Shown here piece after piece: positions 25,968 to 34,395 of a DNA stretch of 37,356 bases; position 1 is the first letter of the stretch; the number at the start of each line of letters is the position of its first letter. Origin of the DNA: Candidatus Hydrogenedens sp. (GTDB taxonomy: Bacteria; Hydrogenedentota; Hydrogenedentia; Hydrogenedentales; JAEUWI01); the NCBI GenBank assembly GCA_016125095.1, contig WGMK01000043.1, positions 1 through 37,356 on the forward strand, given 5' to 3'. Made by a program: the position numbers and the translations under genes. The notes under the pieces were generated by a model. That model searched no databases and was not told where the DNA came from. It saw only the letters and a list, made by a program, of their open reading frames with translations.

Positions 25968-27458
25968 ATGGGCGACGAACATTTTGACATGGTGATCATC
26001 GGCGCAGGGCTTTCGGGCGTGGGCATGGCGTGCCACCTCACGCGGAAATGCCCGGGCAAGAGCTACGTGGTACTCGAGGGCCGGCCGACGATGGGCGGCA
26101 CGTGGGACCTGTTCCGCTATCCGGGTATCCGATCGGATTCGGACATGTTCACTTTCGGCTATAGCTTCAAGCCATGGGTCAGCGCGCAGAACCTGGCGGA
26201 CGGCAAGTCGATTCTGAACTACATCCGCGAGGCGGCGGACGAATACGGCGTGCACGAGCACATCCGCTACAACGCGCACGTGGAGACGATAAACTGGGAT
26301 AGCGCGGCGAGCGCCTGGACCGTGCGCTATGTGGACAAGGCGACGGGCGAGCGGCACGAACTGACGTGCGGATTCATCAACGCCTGCACGGGCTATTACA
26401 ACTACGATCACGGCTACGAGCCGGAGTTTCCGGGCAGCGCCGATTTCCGCGGGCAGATTATCCACCCGCAGAAGTGGCCGGAAAACCTGGACTACAAGGG
26501 CAAACGGGTCGTGGTAATCGGCAGCGGCGCGACCGCGGTGACCGTGGTGCCGGAAATGGCGCAGGAGGCGGCGCATGTGACGATGCTGCAGCGCTCGCCC
26601 ACCTACATGGGCGCGATTCCCGAGCAGGACGCCCTAACGATGTTCCTGCGGCGCTACCTGCCAGAGATGTGGGTCTACCGCATCACGCGCACCCTGCGCG
26701 TCAGCTTCATGGCAACGTTCTACAATCTCTGCCGCCGCTTTCCCGCGGGCATGCGGAAATTCATCCTCAAGGGCGTGCAGAAGGAAGTCGGGCCGGACGT
26801 GGACATGAAGCATTTCACGCCGAAGTATGGCCCCTGGGACGAGCGCTTCTGTGCAGTGAAGGGCGGCGATCTCTTCCGCGCGGTGAAAAAGGGCACGGCC
26901 TCCGTGGTTACCGATCGCATCGAACGCTTCACCGAACACGGCATCAAGCTGGAATCGGGCGCGGAGCTCGAGGCGGATATCATCATCACCGCCACGGGCC
27001 TCGAGCTGAAATTTTTCGGCGGCGTGCAGGCCTATGTGGACGGCGAGCCCTACGAGCACACGAAGAAGATGTGCTACAAGGCGGTGATGCTGGAAGACCT
27101 GCCGAACCTCGGCTTCACCTTCGGCTACACGAACGCCTCGTGGACGCTCAAGGCCGATATCACCAGCGAGTGGATCTGCCGCGTGCTGAACTACATGGAC
27201 AAGACCGGCACGCGCTGTGTGATGCCGGTGAACACTGACCCAGAAATCCAGCACGCCGACTTCCTGGATTTCCAATCCGGCTACATCCAGCGTGGGCTGC
27301 ACCGTTTCCCGAAGATGGGCAGCAAATCGCCCTGGCGCCTGAAGCAGCTGTATCCCTACGACCTGCTGATGCTGCGCTTCAGCAAGCTCGACGACGGCAT
27401 CCTGCAGTTCTCCGCGCCGAAGGCCAAACCGGCGCTGGCGGCGGGCAAGACCGGCTGA
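25968..27458 (+). CDS. EthA-like flavin-dependent Baeyer-Villiger monooxygenase
   Basis: The 496-residue protein has an FAD Rossmann motif GAGLSG (12-17), GGTWDLFRYPGIRSDSD, the Baeyer-Villiger signature FRGQIIHPQKWP (160-171; FxGxxxHxxxWP complete) and a second Rossmann motif GSGATA for NADPH (185-190). Several stretches match mycobacterial EthA closely from memory (PADIIITATGL-like, GYTNASWTLKAD). It should insert oxygen next to ketones, or oxidise thio-compounds, using NADPH and O2; the native substrate is unknown. AGGAGG is 5 bases before ATG 25968; a longer open frame from 25860 is not supported. Confidence 0.93.
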   Translation: MGDEHFDMVIIGAGLSGVGMACHLTRKCPGKSYVVLEGRPTMGGTWDLFRYPGIRSDSDMFTFGYSFKPWVSAQNLADGKSILNYIREAADEYGVHEHIRYNAHVETINWDSAASAWTVRYVDKATGERHELTCGFINACTGYYNYDHGYEPEFPGSADFRGQIIHPQKWPENLDYKGKRVVVIGSGATAVTVVPEMAQEAAHVTMLQRSPTYMGAIPEQDALTMFLRRYLPEMWVYRITRTLRVSFMATFYNLCRRFPAGMRKFILKGVQKEVGPDVDMKHFTPKYGPWDERFCAVKGGDLFRAVKKGTASVVTDRIERFTEHGIKLESGAELEADIIITATGLELKFFGGVQAYVDGEPYEHTKKMCYKAVMLEDLPNLGFTFGYTNASWTLKADITSEWICRVLNYMDKTGTRCVMPVNTDPEIQHADFLDFQSGYIQRGLHRFPKMGSKSPWRLKQLYPYDLLMLRFSKLDDGILQFSAPKAKPALAAGKTG

Positions 27459-27467
27459 GTCAGCGTT

Positions 27468-29435
27468 CTACACCGGCAGGCAGAAGCCGTCTTCGGTGCC
27501 GCCCGAGGGGCAGGCGCTGTAGCTGCCCACGTTGTAGACCTGAATGAGCCGCAGCAGTTCCGACAGGCTGATGCTCCAGTCCTGCGGGCTGTAGTCGCTG
27601 TCGTGCGGCGTGCAGTCCTGATTGGTCCCTGTGCCTGGCTCGTAGCCGTCCTCCGTGTCGCCGGGGTTCTCCGCGCAATACAGGGCCCCCGCGTTGTAGA
27701 ACTGAATCACGCGGAGCAATTCGGTCACGGATATCGTGAAACTGCCGTCCTGGTCCGCCGTGTGGGCCGCGTCCCCGGCGCCCTCGCCGCCGCCTTCGCC
27801 TTCGCCCTCCACCACGGCCGAGCAGGTGATATGGCCAAACAACTCGCCGTTGGGAAAGGCTGCGGTCTTCACCACCATGTACGTAGGCGGCGCCAGCAGG
27901 TCGTCGAAGGCATGCGGCGCACCGCCAATACTGAGCCCGATGAGGATATTCGAATTCGGCCCGAAGGAACGGAGCAATTCGCCCTCCTCGCCCACCGTGC
28001 CGCGCCGAATCTGGATGTCGGTCGCCTCGAGCGGCGTGAAGTTCGCGAAATAATTGAACGAGTTCGTATCGCGGAAGATGTGTCCCGTGTAGCCGCCGGT
28101 CACGCTGGAGCCCGTCGGCGGATCGATGTTGTCACCGCTGAGCGTGCAGGTGCATTCGAACTCGGCAGGCGGCGGGGGAATCCGCACAATGGCGACCGTC
28201 AGCCGCGTTTCGGGCGGCGTACCTTTCTGGTTTTCGCGCGTCTCAATCCAGCCATGAATCATCAGCGTATCGCCGTTCTGGCTGTCGGTGGTTTTCACCA
28301 CGCGCAGCCACGAGGGCACCCAGCCTTCGCTTTCGCTGAGGATGTTCAACTGCTGCGGCTCCGACCACTGCTCCGCACCCGCGATCGCGTAGGTGTAGTA
28401 CACCTTGCCCGCCGGATCGAAGAGCGCGCCGGTATTGGTATAGCCCACCCAGAACACGTCCTTGCCGTCCCAGTTGAACTGCTCCGCCTGCGGCTCCACT
28501 TCATTCGTGCCGTCGGTATCCGCGCCTTCCTGCAGCAGCTTCGGCAGGCTCCAGTTCGCGCCGCCGTCGATGGAATACCACCACACAAGATCCTTGTCGT
28601 CGCCGCCGGTGCCATCGAGCGCGCTGTCGGTCTCCGCGACAATCATCGCCGTGCCGGCGCTGTTCGTCGCGATAGAAGGATGCGACTCGTCGCCATCGCC
28701 CAGACCGTCCTGCGGCAGCATCACGTCGCTCCAGTTCACGGCATCGTTGATAGAGCGCAGCAGCTTGATGTCTTGCTGTCCCAGGTTGAACCCGACCGGC
28801 CATGCACTCAGCCAGGTCTGCGCCTGTACGGGGTCGATGTCGCCCTGCGCCGCGCTCCATTCGCGCATGGCCATCGGCACCACGCCTTCACCGAAGGGAC
28901 CCGAGGGACCGAGGGCATAGAAGAGCCGCATCTGCGCGGTGGGGAAAAGCTCACCCTCAGGCGTGGTGGCATCCTCGCGCAGGACAACTACGGTGTGCCA
29001 GTTGAAGCCGTCAACGCCTATCTTAAAGGTGGGCGCAGGATCCGTCTGCATGGGCAGTCCGGTCACGGCCTCGGGCGTCGAGATATCAATGCCGCTGCTC
29101 AGCGAAATGGTTGCGCGGTTCGCGTCGCCCTTCAGATCATACGAATACCCATCGAGTCCCGTCACGCCAATCTTGAAATCCACGGTCGCCGTCACGGGAT
29201 TGTTCAGGCCGTTCTCTCCGCGAATGAGCGTCTGGTTGCCGTCCTCGTCTTCGACCACCGCATTGAGCACGATCTCGAGCGCAGCCCCCTGCGCCGCGAG
29301 CGAATCGTCGCCCAGCGCCACGAGTTGCTTGAGCAAGGGAAGCGACAGGGGAACGGTCGTTTCCACCTTCGGGGCCAGCGCCACTTCGCCCAGGCACATC
29401 AATCCCATCAGTGCGGCAGTCGTTAAACTGTACAT
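27468..29435 (-). CDS. secreted CHRD-domain protein with C-terminal dockerin-like module
   Basis: The 655-residue protein has a signal-like N-terminus, an N-terminal beta region, then BNR/sialidase-like repeats (SIDGGANWSLPKL, about 200-420). A CHRD-like domain follows (about 428-535: CTLSGDNIDPP, GYTGHIFRDTNSFNYFANF, NGELFGHI), then an EGEGEGGGEG linker and two EF-hand/dockerin-like repeats (DQDGSFTISVTELLRVIQFYN, WSISLSELLRLIQVYN with TEDG tails). The tail module is the same family as in the 14271-16124 protein, so both probably go to the same place on the cell surface. The ribosome site is weak. Confidence 0.82.
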   Translation of the reverse strand: MYSLTTAALMGLMCLGEVALAPKVETTVPLSLPLLKQLVALGDDSLAAQGAALEIVLNAVVEDEDGNQTLIRGENGLNNPVTATVDFKIGVTGLDGYSYDLKGDANRATISLSSGIDISTPEAVTGLPMQTDPAPTFKIGVDGFNWHTVVVLREDATTPEGELFPTAQMRLFYALGPSGPFGEGVVPMAMREWSAAQGDIDPVQAQTWLSAWPVGFNLGQQDIKLLRSINDAVNWSDVMLPQDGLGDGDESHPSIATNSAGTAMIVAETDSALDGTGGDDKDLVWWYSIDGGANWSLPKLLQEGADTDGTNEVEPQAEQFNWDGKDVFWVGYTNTGALFDPAGKVYYTYAIAGAEQWSEPQQLNILSESEGWVPSWLRVVKTTDSQNGDTLMIHGWIETRENQKGTPPETRLTVAIVRIPPPPAEFECTCTLSGDNIDPPTGSSVTGGYTGHIFRDTNSFNYFANFTPLEATDIQIRRGTVGEEGELLRSFGPNSNILIGLSIGGAPHAFDDLLAPPTYMVVKTAAFPNGELFGHITCSAVVEGEGEGGGEGAGDAAHTADQDGSFTISVTELLRVIQFYNAGALYCAENPGDTEDGYEPGTGTNQDCTPHDSDYSPQDWSISLSELLRLIQVYNVGSYSACPSGGTEDGFCLPV

Positions 29436-29509
29436 GGCTCGTTCTCGCTTGTGCGGAATCGCGTGTCGTTAATCTAGCACAAGGTTCCCGGGGCGTCTAG
29501 GAAAATATG

Positions 29510-29541
29510 AGAAAAGCCTCCCGGAATTGCTGCCGGGAGGC
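29510..29541 (-). terminator. terminator of the tetR-fadE-small-peptide operon
   Basis: On the minus strand GCCTCCCGG and CCGGGAGGC form a perfect 9-base stem with an 8-9 base loop, followed by TTTT. It lies 25 bases after the second small ORF and marks the end of that operon. Confidence 0.85.
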
Positions 29542-29566
29542 ACGATTTTTCTGACGCTATCGGTCG

Positions 29567-29701
29567 CTAGAAGCGGAGGAGATCGACAAAGGCAGTGATC
29601 GGGAACAGAATCACCGTCAGGATCCCGAAGAACACGTTGGGGATCCATTCTCCGAAGAGATTGCCCAGCACCAGGGCGGCGTCGTAGAAGTTCTTATCCA
29701 T
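29567..29701 (-). CDS. small membrane peptide, 44 residues (second of a tandem pair)
   Basis: The ORF runs from ATG 29701 to TAG 29567. AAAGGAG lies about 10 bases upstream. The peptide has a short polar start (MDKNFYDAALVLGN) and one hydrophobic segment, NVFFGILTVILFPITAFVDL, so it should sit in the membrane. Its second half resembles that of the preceding small ORF (NV, I, FP-x-T-x-FV at matching positions), so they are probably paralogues. It is the last gene before the terminator at 29510-29541. I do not recognise the family; being in the fatty-acid operon suggests a link to the acyl-CoA dehydrogenase or to membrane lipid state (inference). Confidence 0.75.
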   Translation of the reverse strand: MDKNFYDAALVLGNLFGEWIPNVFFGILTVILFPITAFVDLLRF

Positions 29702-29716
29702 GAGCCGAATTCTCCT

Positions 29717-29848
29717 TTAATTGAACAAGGCCACGAAGAACGTATAGGGGAACGTGACAATCGCGATGATGGACTCCCATATTGCCGGGAGCACATTCTC
29801 GATTAGACGTTCCCATGAATCCTGCGCGTCTTCTACCGTTTTTGCCAT
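29717..29848 (-). CDS. small membrane peptide, 43 residues (first of a tandem pair)
   Basis: The ORF runs from ATG 29848 with a strong ribosome site (GGGGAGG, 8 bases upstream). It starts with an acidic amphipathic stretch (MAKTVEDAQDSWERLIENV) and ends in a hydrophobic helix (AIWESIIAIVTFPYTFFVAL). It follows the acyl-CoA dehydrogenase stop by about 80 bases and precedes its likely paralogue by 15 bases. A longer open frame reaching 30118 overlaps the dehydrogenase and lacks any start signal. The tryptophan and FP-x-T-x-FV features are shared with the neighbour. Function is unknown. Confidence 0.78.
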   Translation of the reverse strand: MAKTVEDAQDSWERLIENVLPAIWESIIAIVTFPYTFFVALFN

Positions 29849-29927
29849 GGCGATTGCCTCCCCAGAAAGTTGTTCCGCCCCGCGCCCTGCGGGGCGGCTG
29901 GTTGCTTCGTGGTGCGATGATCCTGCT

Positions 29928-31832
29928 TCAGGTGCGTGCCGCGACCAGGGCTTCCTTGCCCTCGCCTGCGGGTTGCTGCAGCGTGGCCAGCAGGCGATCG
30001 CCGGTCGTGGTAATGACGTGCTGCAGGTGCCAGCACCGCGGTTCCGCCTGCTCGAGGTAGCGCTCGAGAATGGGCTTGCGCTCCGGGTGCCGCTGCGCCT
30101 GCGCAAGCAGCACTTCACTCACGGCCACGTCGATGCTGATCAGCATCAACCGCTCGGCATGCAGCATGGCCAAGGCGAAATCGCGCTTCGGATCCCAATC
30201 TGCAAACGAGCCCACGCCGCCGCGCAATTTCGCGAGGGCCAGCCGGCGCATGAGGTAGCGCATGACCCCCAGCCGCCGCCGCTGCAAGCGCGCGACACGG
30301 CGTTCGGCTGAGTCCGTGGCGAACCAGCTGCGCCAGCTTGCGCTGACCGTGTCGCGCAGAAAGCCGGCCGGGTTCTTGATCACGCCGAGCAGACTGTCCT
30401 TGGTCACCATCAGCGACTGAATCTGGCTGGTGCCCTCGTAGATGGGCAGCACCATCGCATCGCGAAGGAGCTTCTCCGCGCCGTATTCGGTGATGTAGCC
30501 GTAGCCGCCGTGAATCTGGATGCAGCGCTGCGCGATGTCCACCGCGCCTTCGGAGCCCATGTATTTCACGAGCGGGGTCAGTCGACGCGAAATCCGCTGA
30601 TGGCGCGCCAGGGCGGCCTCCATCCGCTGCTTCTCGCCTGCCTCCGTCGGCGGCATGTATTTCAGCATGAGGTGGATCTTGTGGCTCATCTCCTCGTGCC
30701 ACGCGCCTTCCATCGCAATCGCGCGCAGTCCCTGAATGGTCGTCTCCATTCCTTCGAGGTATTCGGCGATCATCTCGTGCTTGTCGATGGTCTTGCCCAT
30801 CGAGGGGCGCTCCTGCGCATAGTCCCGCGCCAGTCGCCAGGCCGCCTCGCAGATGCCCAGCGACTCGAAACCCACGCCGAGGCGCGCGTTGTTCATGAGC
30901 AGCAGCATCAGCCGGAAGCCCTGGCCGCGCGCGCCGATGAGTTCGCCGGGCGAGTTCTCGAAACGCACCGCGACTGTCGCTGAGCCATGATGCCCGAGCT
31001 TGTCTTCCAGCTTGTCGAAGTGGGCGTAGCGCACCCGCTCGCCATCGATGTCTTCATAGGTTTTCACCAGAAACATGGACAGATCATTGAGCCCGGAAAA
31101 CGCGTCGTTTTCCTTGGGCGTCTCGGTCTTGGCGACCACGAAATGATACTTCGCGTGCCCGGACGTGATGAAGATCTTGGTGCCGGTCAGGCGCCATTGC
31201 CCTTGGTCGTCCTGTTCGGCCCGCGTGGCCAGCGCCGCCATGTCGCTGCCTGCGCCGGGCTCGGTGATGTCCATGCTGCCCCAGGCCTCGCCCGCAACGA
31301 TCTCGGCAATCATGTCCGCGAAACGCGTGCTGCCAATCTGGTTCTTCTCCCGGTCGAACTCCGTGCTCTCCTCGTAGATGGAAAGCACCAGCGCCGCCAG
31401 CGCCATGCCGCCATGGAAACCTACATGCGCCGCCACCGAAACGTCGGCCCGGGCAAGCATTTCGACCACCGGCAGGCTAACCAGGTACGGACAATTCATG
31501 CCGCCCAATTCGCGCGGCAGGCACATGCCGTGCAGCTCGAGTTCCTTCAGCTGGTCCATGATTTCCTGCAGCACCGGCGGAAACACGACATCGCCATTGT
31601 CGAGCGCGGGATGCTGCGTGTCGATGGCCGCAGTGACCGGCGCCACCTGTTCCGCCGTGAAGCCGCCCATCATCTCCAGGATGCTCTCGTAAAACTCCAC
31701 CGCCTCCTGTGCCGTCGGGTGTGCGTCGGGAGCGCGGTACAGATACTCGGTCAGCTCCACTAGCGGTCCCCAATCGAGCCCCTTCTTGAAGTAGTACTGC
31801 AAATCGGGATTGTCTTCGTAGAAGTTCGCCAT
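29928..31832 (-). CDS. FadE-type acyl-CoA dehydrogenase, long form
   Basis: The 634-residue protein has an N-terminal extension (MANFYEDNPDLQYYFKKGLD). The acyl-CoA dehydrogenase core carries WGSMDITEPGAGSD, WRLTGTKIFITSG, the FAD-binding CIQIHGGYGYITEYG and the catalytic-region YEGTSQIQ (Glu466). A helical C-terminal extension runs from about 480 to 634. This long form is typical of enzymes acting on long-chain acyl-CoA in beta-oxidation, passing electrons to an electron-transfer flavoprotein. TGGAGAG precedes the ATG. It lies 22 bases after the TetR gene and 80 bases before two small membrane ORFs, all on the minus strand, and is presumably controlled by that TetR through the operator at 32489-32506. 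Confidence 0.95.
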   Translation of the reverse strand: MANFYEDNPDLQYYFKKGLDWGPLVELTEYLYRAPDAHPTAQEAVEFYESILEMMGGFTAEQVAPVTAAIDTQHPALDNGDVVFPPVLQEIMDQLKELELHGMCLPRELGGMNCPYLVSLPVVEMLARADVSVAAHVGFHGGMALAALVLSIYEESTEFDREKNQIGSTRFADMIAEIVAGEAWGSMDITEPGAGSDMAALATRAEQDDQGQWRLTGTKIFITSGHAKYHFVVAKTETPKENDAFSGLNDLSMFLVKTYEDIDGERVRYAHFDKLEDKLGHHGSATVAVRFENSPGELIGARGQGFRLMLLLMNNARLGVGFESLGICEAAWRLARDYAQERPSMGKTIDKHEMIAEYLEGMETTIQGLRAIAMEGAWHEEMSHKIHLMLKYMPPTEAGEKQRMEAALARHQRISRRLTPLVKYMGSEGAVDIAQRCIQIHGGYGYITEYGAEKLLRDAMVLPIYEGTSQIQSLMVTKDSLLGVIKNPAGFLRDTVSASWRSWFATDSAERRVARLQRRRLGVMRYLMRRLALAKLRGGVGSFADWDPKRDFALAMLHAERLMLISIDVAVSEVLLAQAQRHPERKPILERYLEQAEPRCWHLQHVITTTGDRLLATLQQPAGEGKEALVAART

Positions 31833-31854
31833 GTTCCGGCTCTCCAGGGTTCGA

Positions 31855-32487
31855 TTATTCCGTCGTGATAAATAGCGATTCGCGCAGTCCGCGTACCAAT
31901 TCGTCGTCGTGAGCTTCGCGGTCCTGCCCTACCAGCGCCGCCGCCACGTCGCCCGTGGCCACGGTAGAAATGATTTTCAGCAGCGCCTGCACCAGATAGG
32001 CCTCCGGCTGCACGTCGGACCGGATGATGCCGGACTGCTGACCCATCCGGATATAGTCGGCCAGCAGGCGCGTATAGGGACTGAGTTGCTCTTTCAATTG
32101 CGCCCGGATCGCGTCCGGCCGGTCGAGCATTTCGCGCAGGGCGAGCCGCGCCCGGTTCGGATCGTCGCGGAAGAAGCGCACCACCGCCGTCACCATGGCA
32201 CTGAAACGGTCCGCCCCGCTGGCGTGTGCCAGCAGTCGCGGAAACTCGTCGCGCCAGTGCTGTAGCGTCGCGTCGATTACCGCCTCGTGCAGCGCTTCCT
32301 TCGAGGGAAAGTGGTGCAGCAGCGATTGCTTGCGCACCCCCACCGAATCGGCGATGGCCTGAATCGAGGTGGCTTCGTAGCCCTGCTGGCCGAACAGCCG
32401 CATCGCCGCGTCCAGCAGACGCGTCTTGGCGGGGGGCCGCTTCCGGCCGGAAGCTATCGTGCTTGAACTTTCCATGCGGTAAAGCAT
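31855..32487 (-). CDS. TetR/AcrR family regulator of the fatty-acid operon
   Basis: The 210-residue protein has a TetR helix-turn-helix (about 21-67: KTRLLDAAMRLFGQQGYEATSIQAIAD...LLHHFPSKEALHEAVI) and a helical ligand-binding domain. It is the first gene of the acyl-CoA dehydrogenase operon and divergent from an acyl-CoA synthetase. A perfect 18-bp palindrome sits 2 bases from the predicted start. It most likely represses both transcripts until an acyl-CoA or similar ligand binds (inference from the arrangement). The start may instead be the second ATG (32475), which would leave more room for promoters. Confidence 0.93.
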   Translation of the reverse strand: MLYRMESSSTIASGRKRPPAKTRLLDAAMRLFGQQGYEATSIQAIADSVGVRKQSLLHHFPSKEALHEAVIDATLQHWRDEFPRLLAHASGADRFSAMVTAVVRFFRDDPNRARLALREMLDRPDAIRAQLKEQLSPYTRLLADYIRMGQQSGIIRSDVQPEAYLVQALLKIISTVATGDVAAALVGQDREAHDDELVRGLRESLFITTE

Positions 32488-32488
32488 A

Positions 32489-32506
32489 GCCTACCACATG
32501 GTAGGC
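32489..32506. promoter_or_regulatory. TetR operator between divergent fatty-acid genes
   Basis: GCCTACCA-CA-TGGTAGGC is a perfect 8+8 base palindrome with a 2-base centre. It lies in the 35-base gap between the TetR gene and the acyl-CoA synthetase gene, where a repressor would block both promoters. Size and symmetry fit known TetR-family operators. Confidence 0.85.
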
Positions 32507-32522
32507 ACACCGTCAAGCAAGG

Positions 32523-34382
32523 ATGAACGCCGCAATGCGCGATACTAGAGCCATGAATACGAACTTCGAAGAGAACAACCTTACCGCCATCGCGTTGAAT
32601 CAGGCCCGCCTGCGCTGGAACGAACCGAAGATCGTTTCCAAATACCGGAACGGAAAACATGGCACCGAATGGCAGACCTACACCGTGGGCGAATCGCTCG
32701 ACCAAAGCTTCGCGCTCACCGCGATGTGGGAACACTTGGGCCTCACACCCGGCGATCGTATCGGCATCATGGCCAAGAACCGCCCCCGCTGGATTTTCAC
32801 GCTGAACAGCATTCTGCTGGGCAACTTCTGCGCGGTGACGATCTATCCGACCCTGACGGCCGACGAGGCCGCGTTCGTGCTGCGCGATTCGGGCACACGC
32901 TATGTAGTCGTCGATTCGATGGAGCGCGCGCTACTCCTCCAATCGGTCTTGGATTCCCTGCCCGACCTCGAGGGCATCGTCGTCATGGATGCCTGCGAGT
33001 CCCCGGTCAAGGCGCCGTTGTATAGCTTCGACGAGTTCGTAGCCGAAGGCAGAAAGCACCATGACGAGGGCCGCCGCAGCGAGGTGGTCCGTTCCATCAC
33101 GCCGGACGACGCTGCGGCCATCATCTACACCTCGGGCACCACGGGCGTGCCCAAGGGTGTCGTGCTCACCCACCGCAACTTCCTCAGCCAGCGGCCATTG
33201 CAAACGAGCTTCGACCTGAGCCCCGATGACATCTTTCTCAATCACCTGCCCTTCAGCCATTGCTTTGGGCTGACGGCGGATCTGTTCGGCGCATCGGCCG
33301 TCGGCGCGACGCTCGTCATCGCCGATGGCGTCGAGCCGGCGAACATCCGCCACGCCCTGCAAACCATTCGGCCGACCGTGCTGATGAGCGTGCCGCGGCT
33401 TTACGAGAAGGTCTATATCCAGGTTCATCAGGTCGTCTCGGCAAAGCCCCGCTTCGTGCAGAACCTGATCGCCGGGGCGCTGGACACCGGCAAGCGTGTG
33501 TTCGACCTGCGCAGCGAGCGCCAGCCGATTCCGGCGGGGTTGGCGCTCAAGCACCGGCTCGCACAGCGCATTCTCGGCAAGGTGCTCCGGCAGGCAGGCC
33601 TCGAGCGCGTGCGCCTCGCCTACGCTGGCGGAGCCCCCTCGAGCAAGGATCTCTGCGGCTTCTACCAAGCCCTCGGCATCGAATTGCTCCAAGGCTACGG
33701 TCTCACCGAGACGAGCCCCGTGACCAATGTGAACTTTCCCGGTCGGAACAAGTTGGGCACGGTCGGCCCGCCCATCGAGGGCGTCGAGGTGGCACTCGCC
33801 GAGGACGGCGAAGTTCTTGTGCGCGGCGAGTGCGTAATGCGGGGCTACTTCAACAATCCCGAAGCCACGGCGGCCGTGGTCGATGAAGCGGGATGGTTCC
33901 ACACCGGGGACATCGGGCAGATCGATGACGACGGGTACCTGAGCATCGTGGATCGGAAGAAGGAAATTATCGTCACCTCGGGCGGCAAGAACGTCGCGCC
34001 GCTCGCCATCGAAAGCCGATTCAACACGGACCCGTACATCGAGCGCGTCGTGCTCATCGGCGACCGGCGAAACTACCTCACCGCGCTTGTCTGCCCCGAT
34101 TTCGACACGCTGCGCGCATGGGCGGCTTCGGCAGGGCTGGATTGCGAGACCCGGGAAGCCATTGCAGCGCACCCGGAAATCCGCGCGCTGATCGAAGCCC
34201 GTGTGGCGGAGGTGAACCAGGGACTCGCGCGCTTCGAACAGATCAAGAAGTTCGCCATACTACCGGTGAACTTCAGCACGGATTCCGGCGAGATCACCCC
34301 GACCGAGAAACTGAAGCGCAAGTTCATTGCCGAAAAGTATGCTGCGGAGATCGATGCGCTCTACGCGGACTCGGGCCGGTAG
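32523..34382 (+). CDS. long-chain acyl-CoA synthetase (AMP-forming)
   Basis: The 619-residue protein has the adenylate-forming motifs: P-loop-like YTSGTTGVPKGVVLTH (from 202), QGYGLTETSPVTN, and the hinge region YLSIVDRKKEIIVTSGGKNVAP. It should activate fatty acids to acyl-CoA, feeding the divergent acyl-CoA dehydrogenase. In-frame ATGs occur at 32523, 32535 and 32553. None has a good ribosome site; for 32523 the only AAGG abuts the start codon, and 32553 would leave a more normal distance from the operator. The true N-terminus is therefore uncertain by up to 10 residues. Confidence 0.93.
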   Translation: MNAAMRDTRAMNTNFEENNLTAIALNQARLRWNEPKIVSKYRNGKHGTEWQTYTVGESLDQSFALTAMWEHLGLTPGDRIGIMAKNRPRWIFTLNSILLGNFCAVTIYPTLTADEAAFVLRDSGTRYVVVDSMERALLLQSVLDSLPDLEGIVVMDACESPVKAPLYSFDEFVAEGRKHHDEGRRSEVVRSITPDDAAAIIYTSGTTGVPKGVVLTHRNFLSQRPLQTSFDLSPDDIFLNHLPFSHCFGLTADLFGASAVGATLVIADGVEPANIRHALQTIRPTVLMSVPRLYEKVYIQVHQVVSAKPRFVQNLIAGALDTGKRVFDLRSERQPIPAGLALKHRLAQRILGKVLRQAGLERVRLAYAGGAPSSKDLCGFYQALGIELLQGYGLTETSPVTNVNFPGRNKLGTVGPPIEGVEVALAEDGEVLVRGECVMRGYFNNPEATAAVVDEAGWFHTGDIGQIDDDGYLSIVDRKKEIIVTSGGKNVAPLAIESRFNTDPYIERVVLIGDRRNYLTALVCPDFDTLRAWAASAGLDCETREAIAAHPEIRALIEARVAEVNQGLARFEQIKKFAILPVNFSTDSGEITPTEKLKRKFIAEKYAAEIDALYADSGR

Positions 34383-34395
34383 AAAGCGGCGAGGC

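Noticed and set aside
24942..26576. 544-codon open frame opposite the membrane protein and monooxygenase
   Set aside because: The product is arginine/histidine-rich shadow sequence, and the plus-strand genes have clear motifs and ribosome sites.
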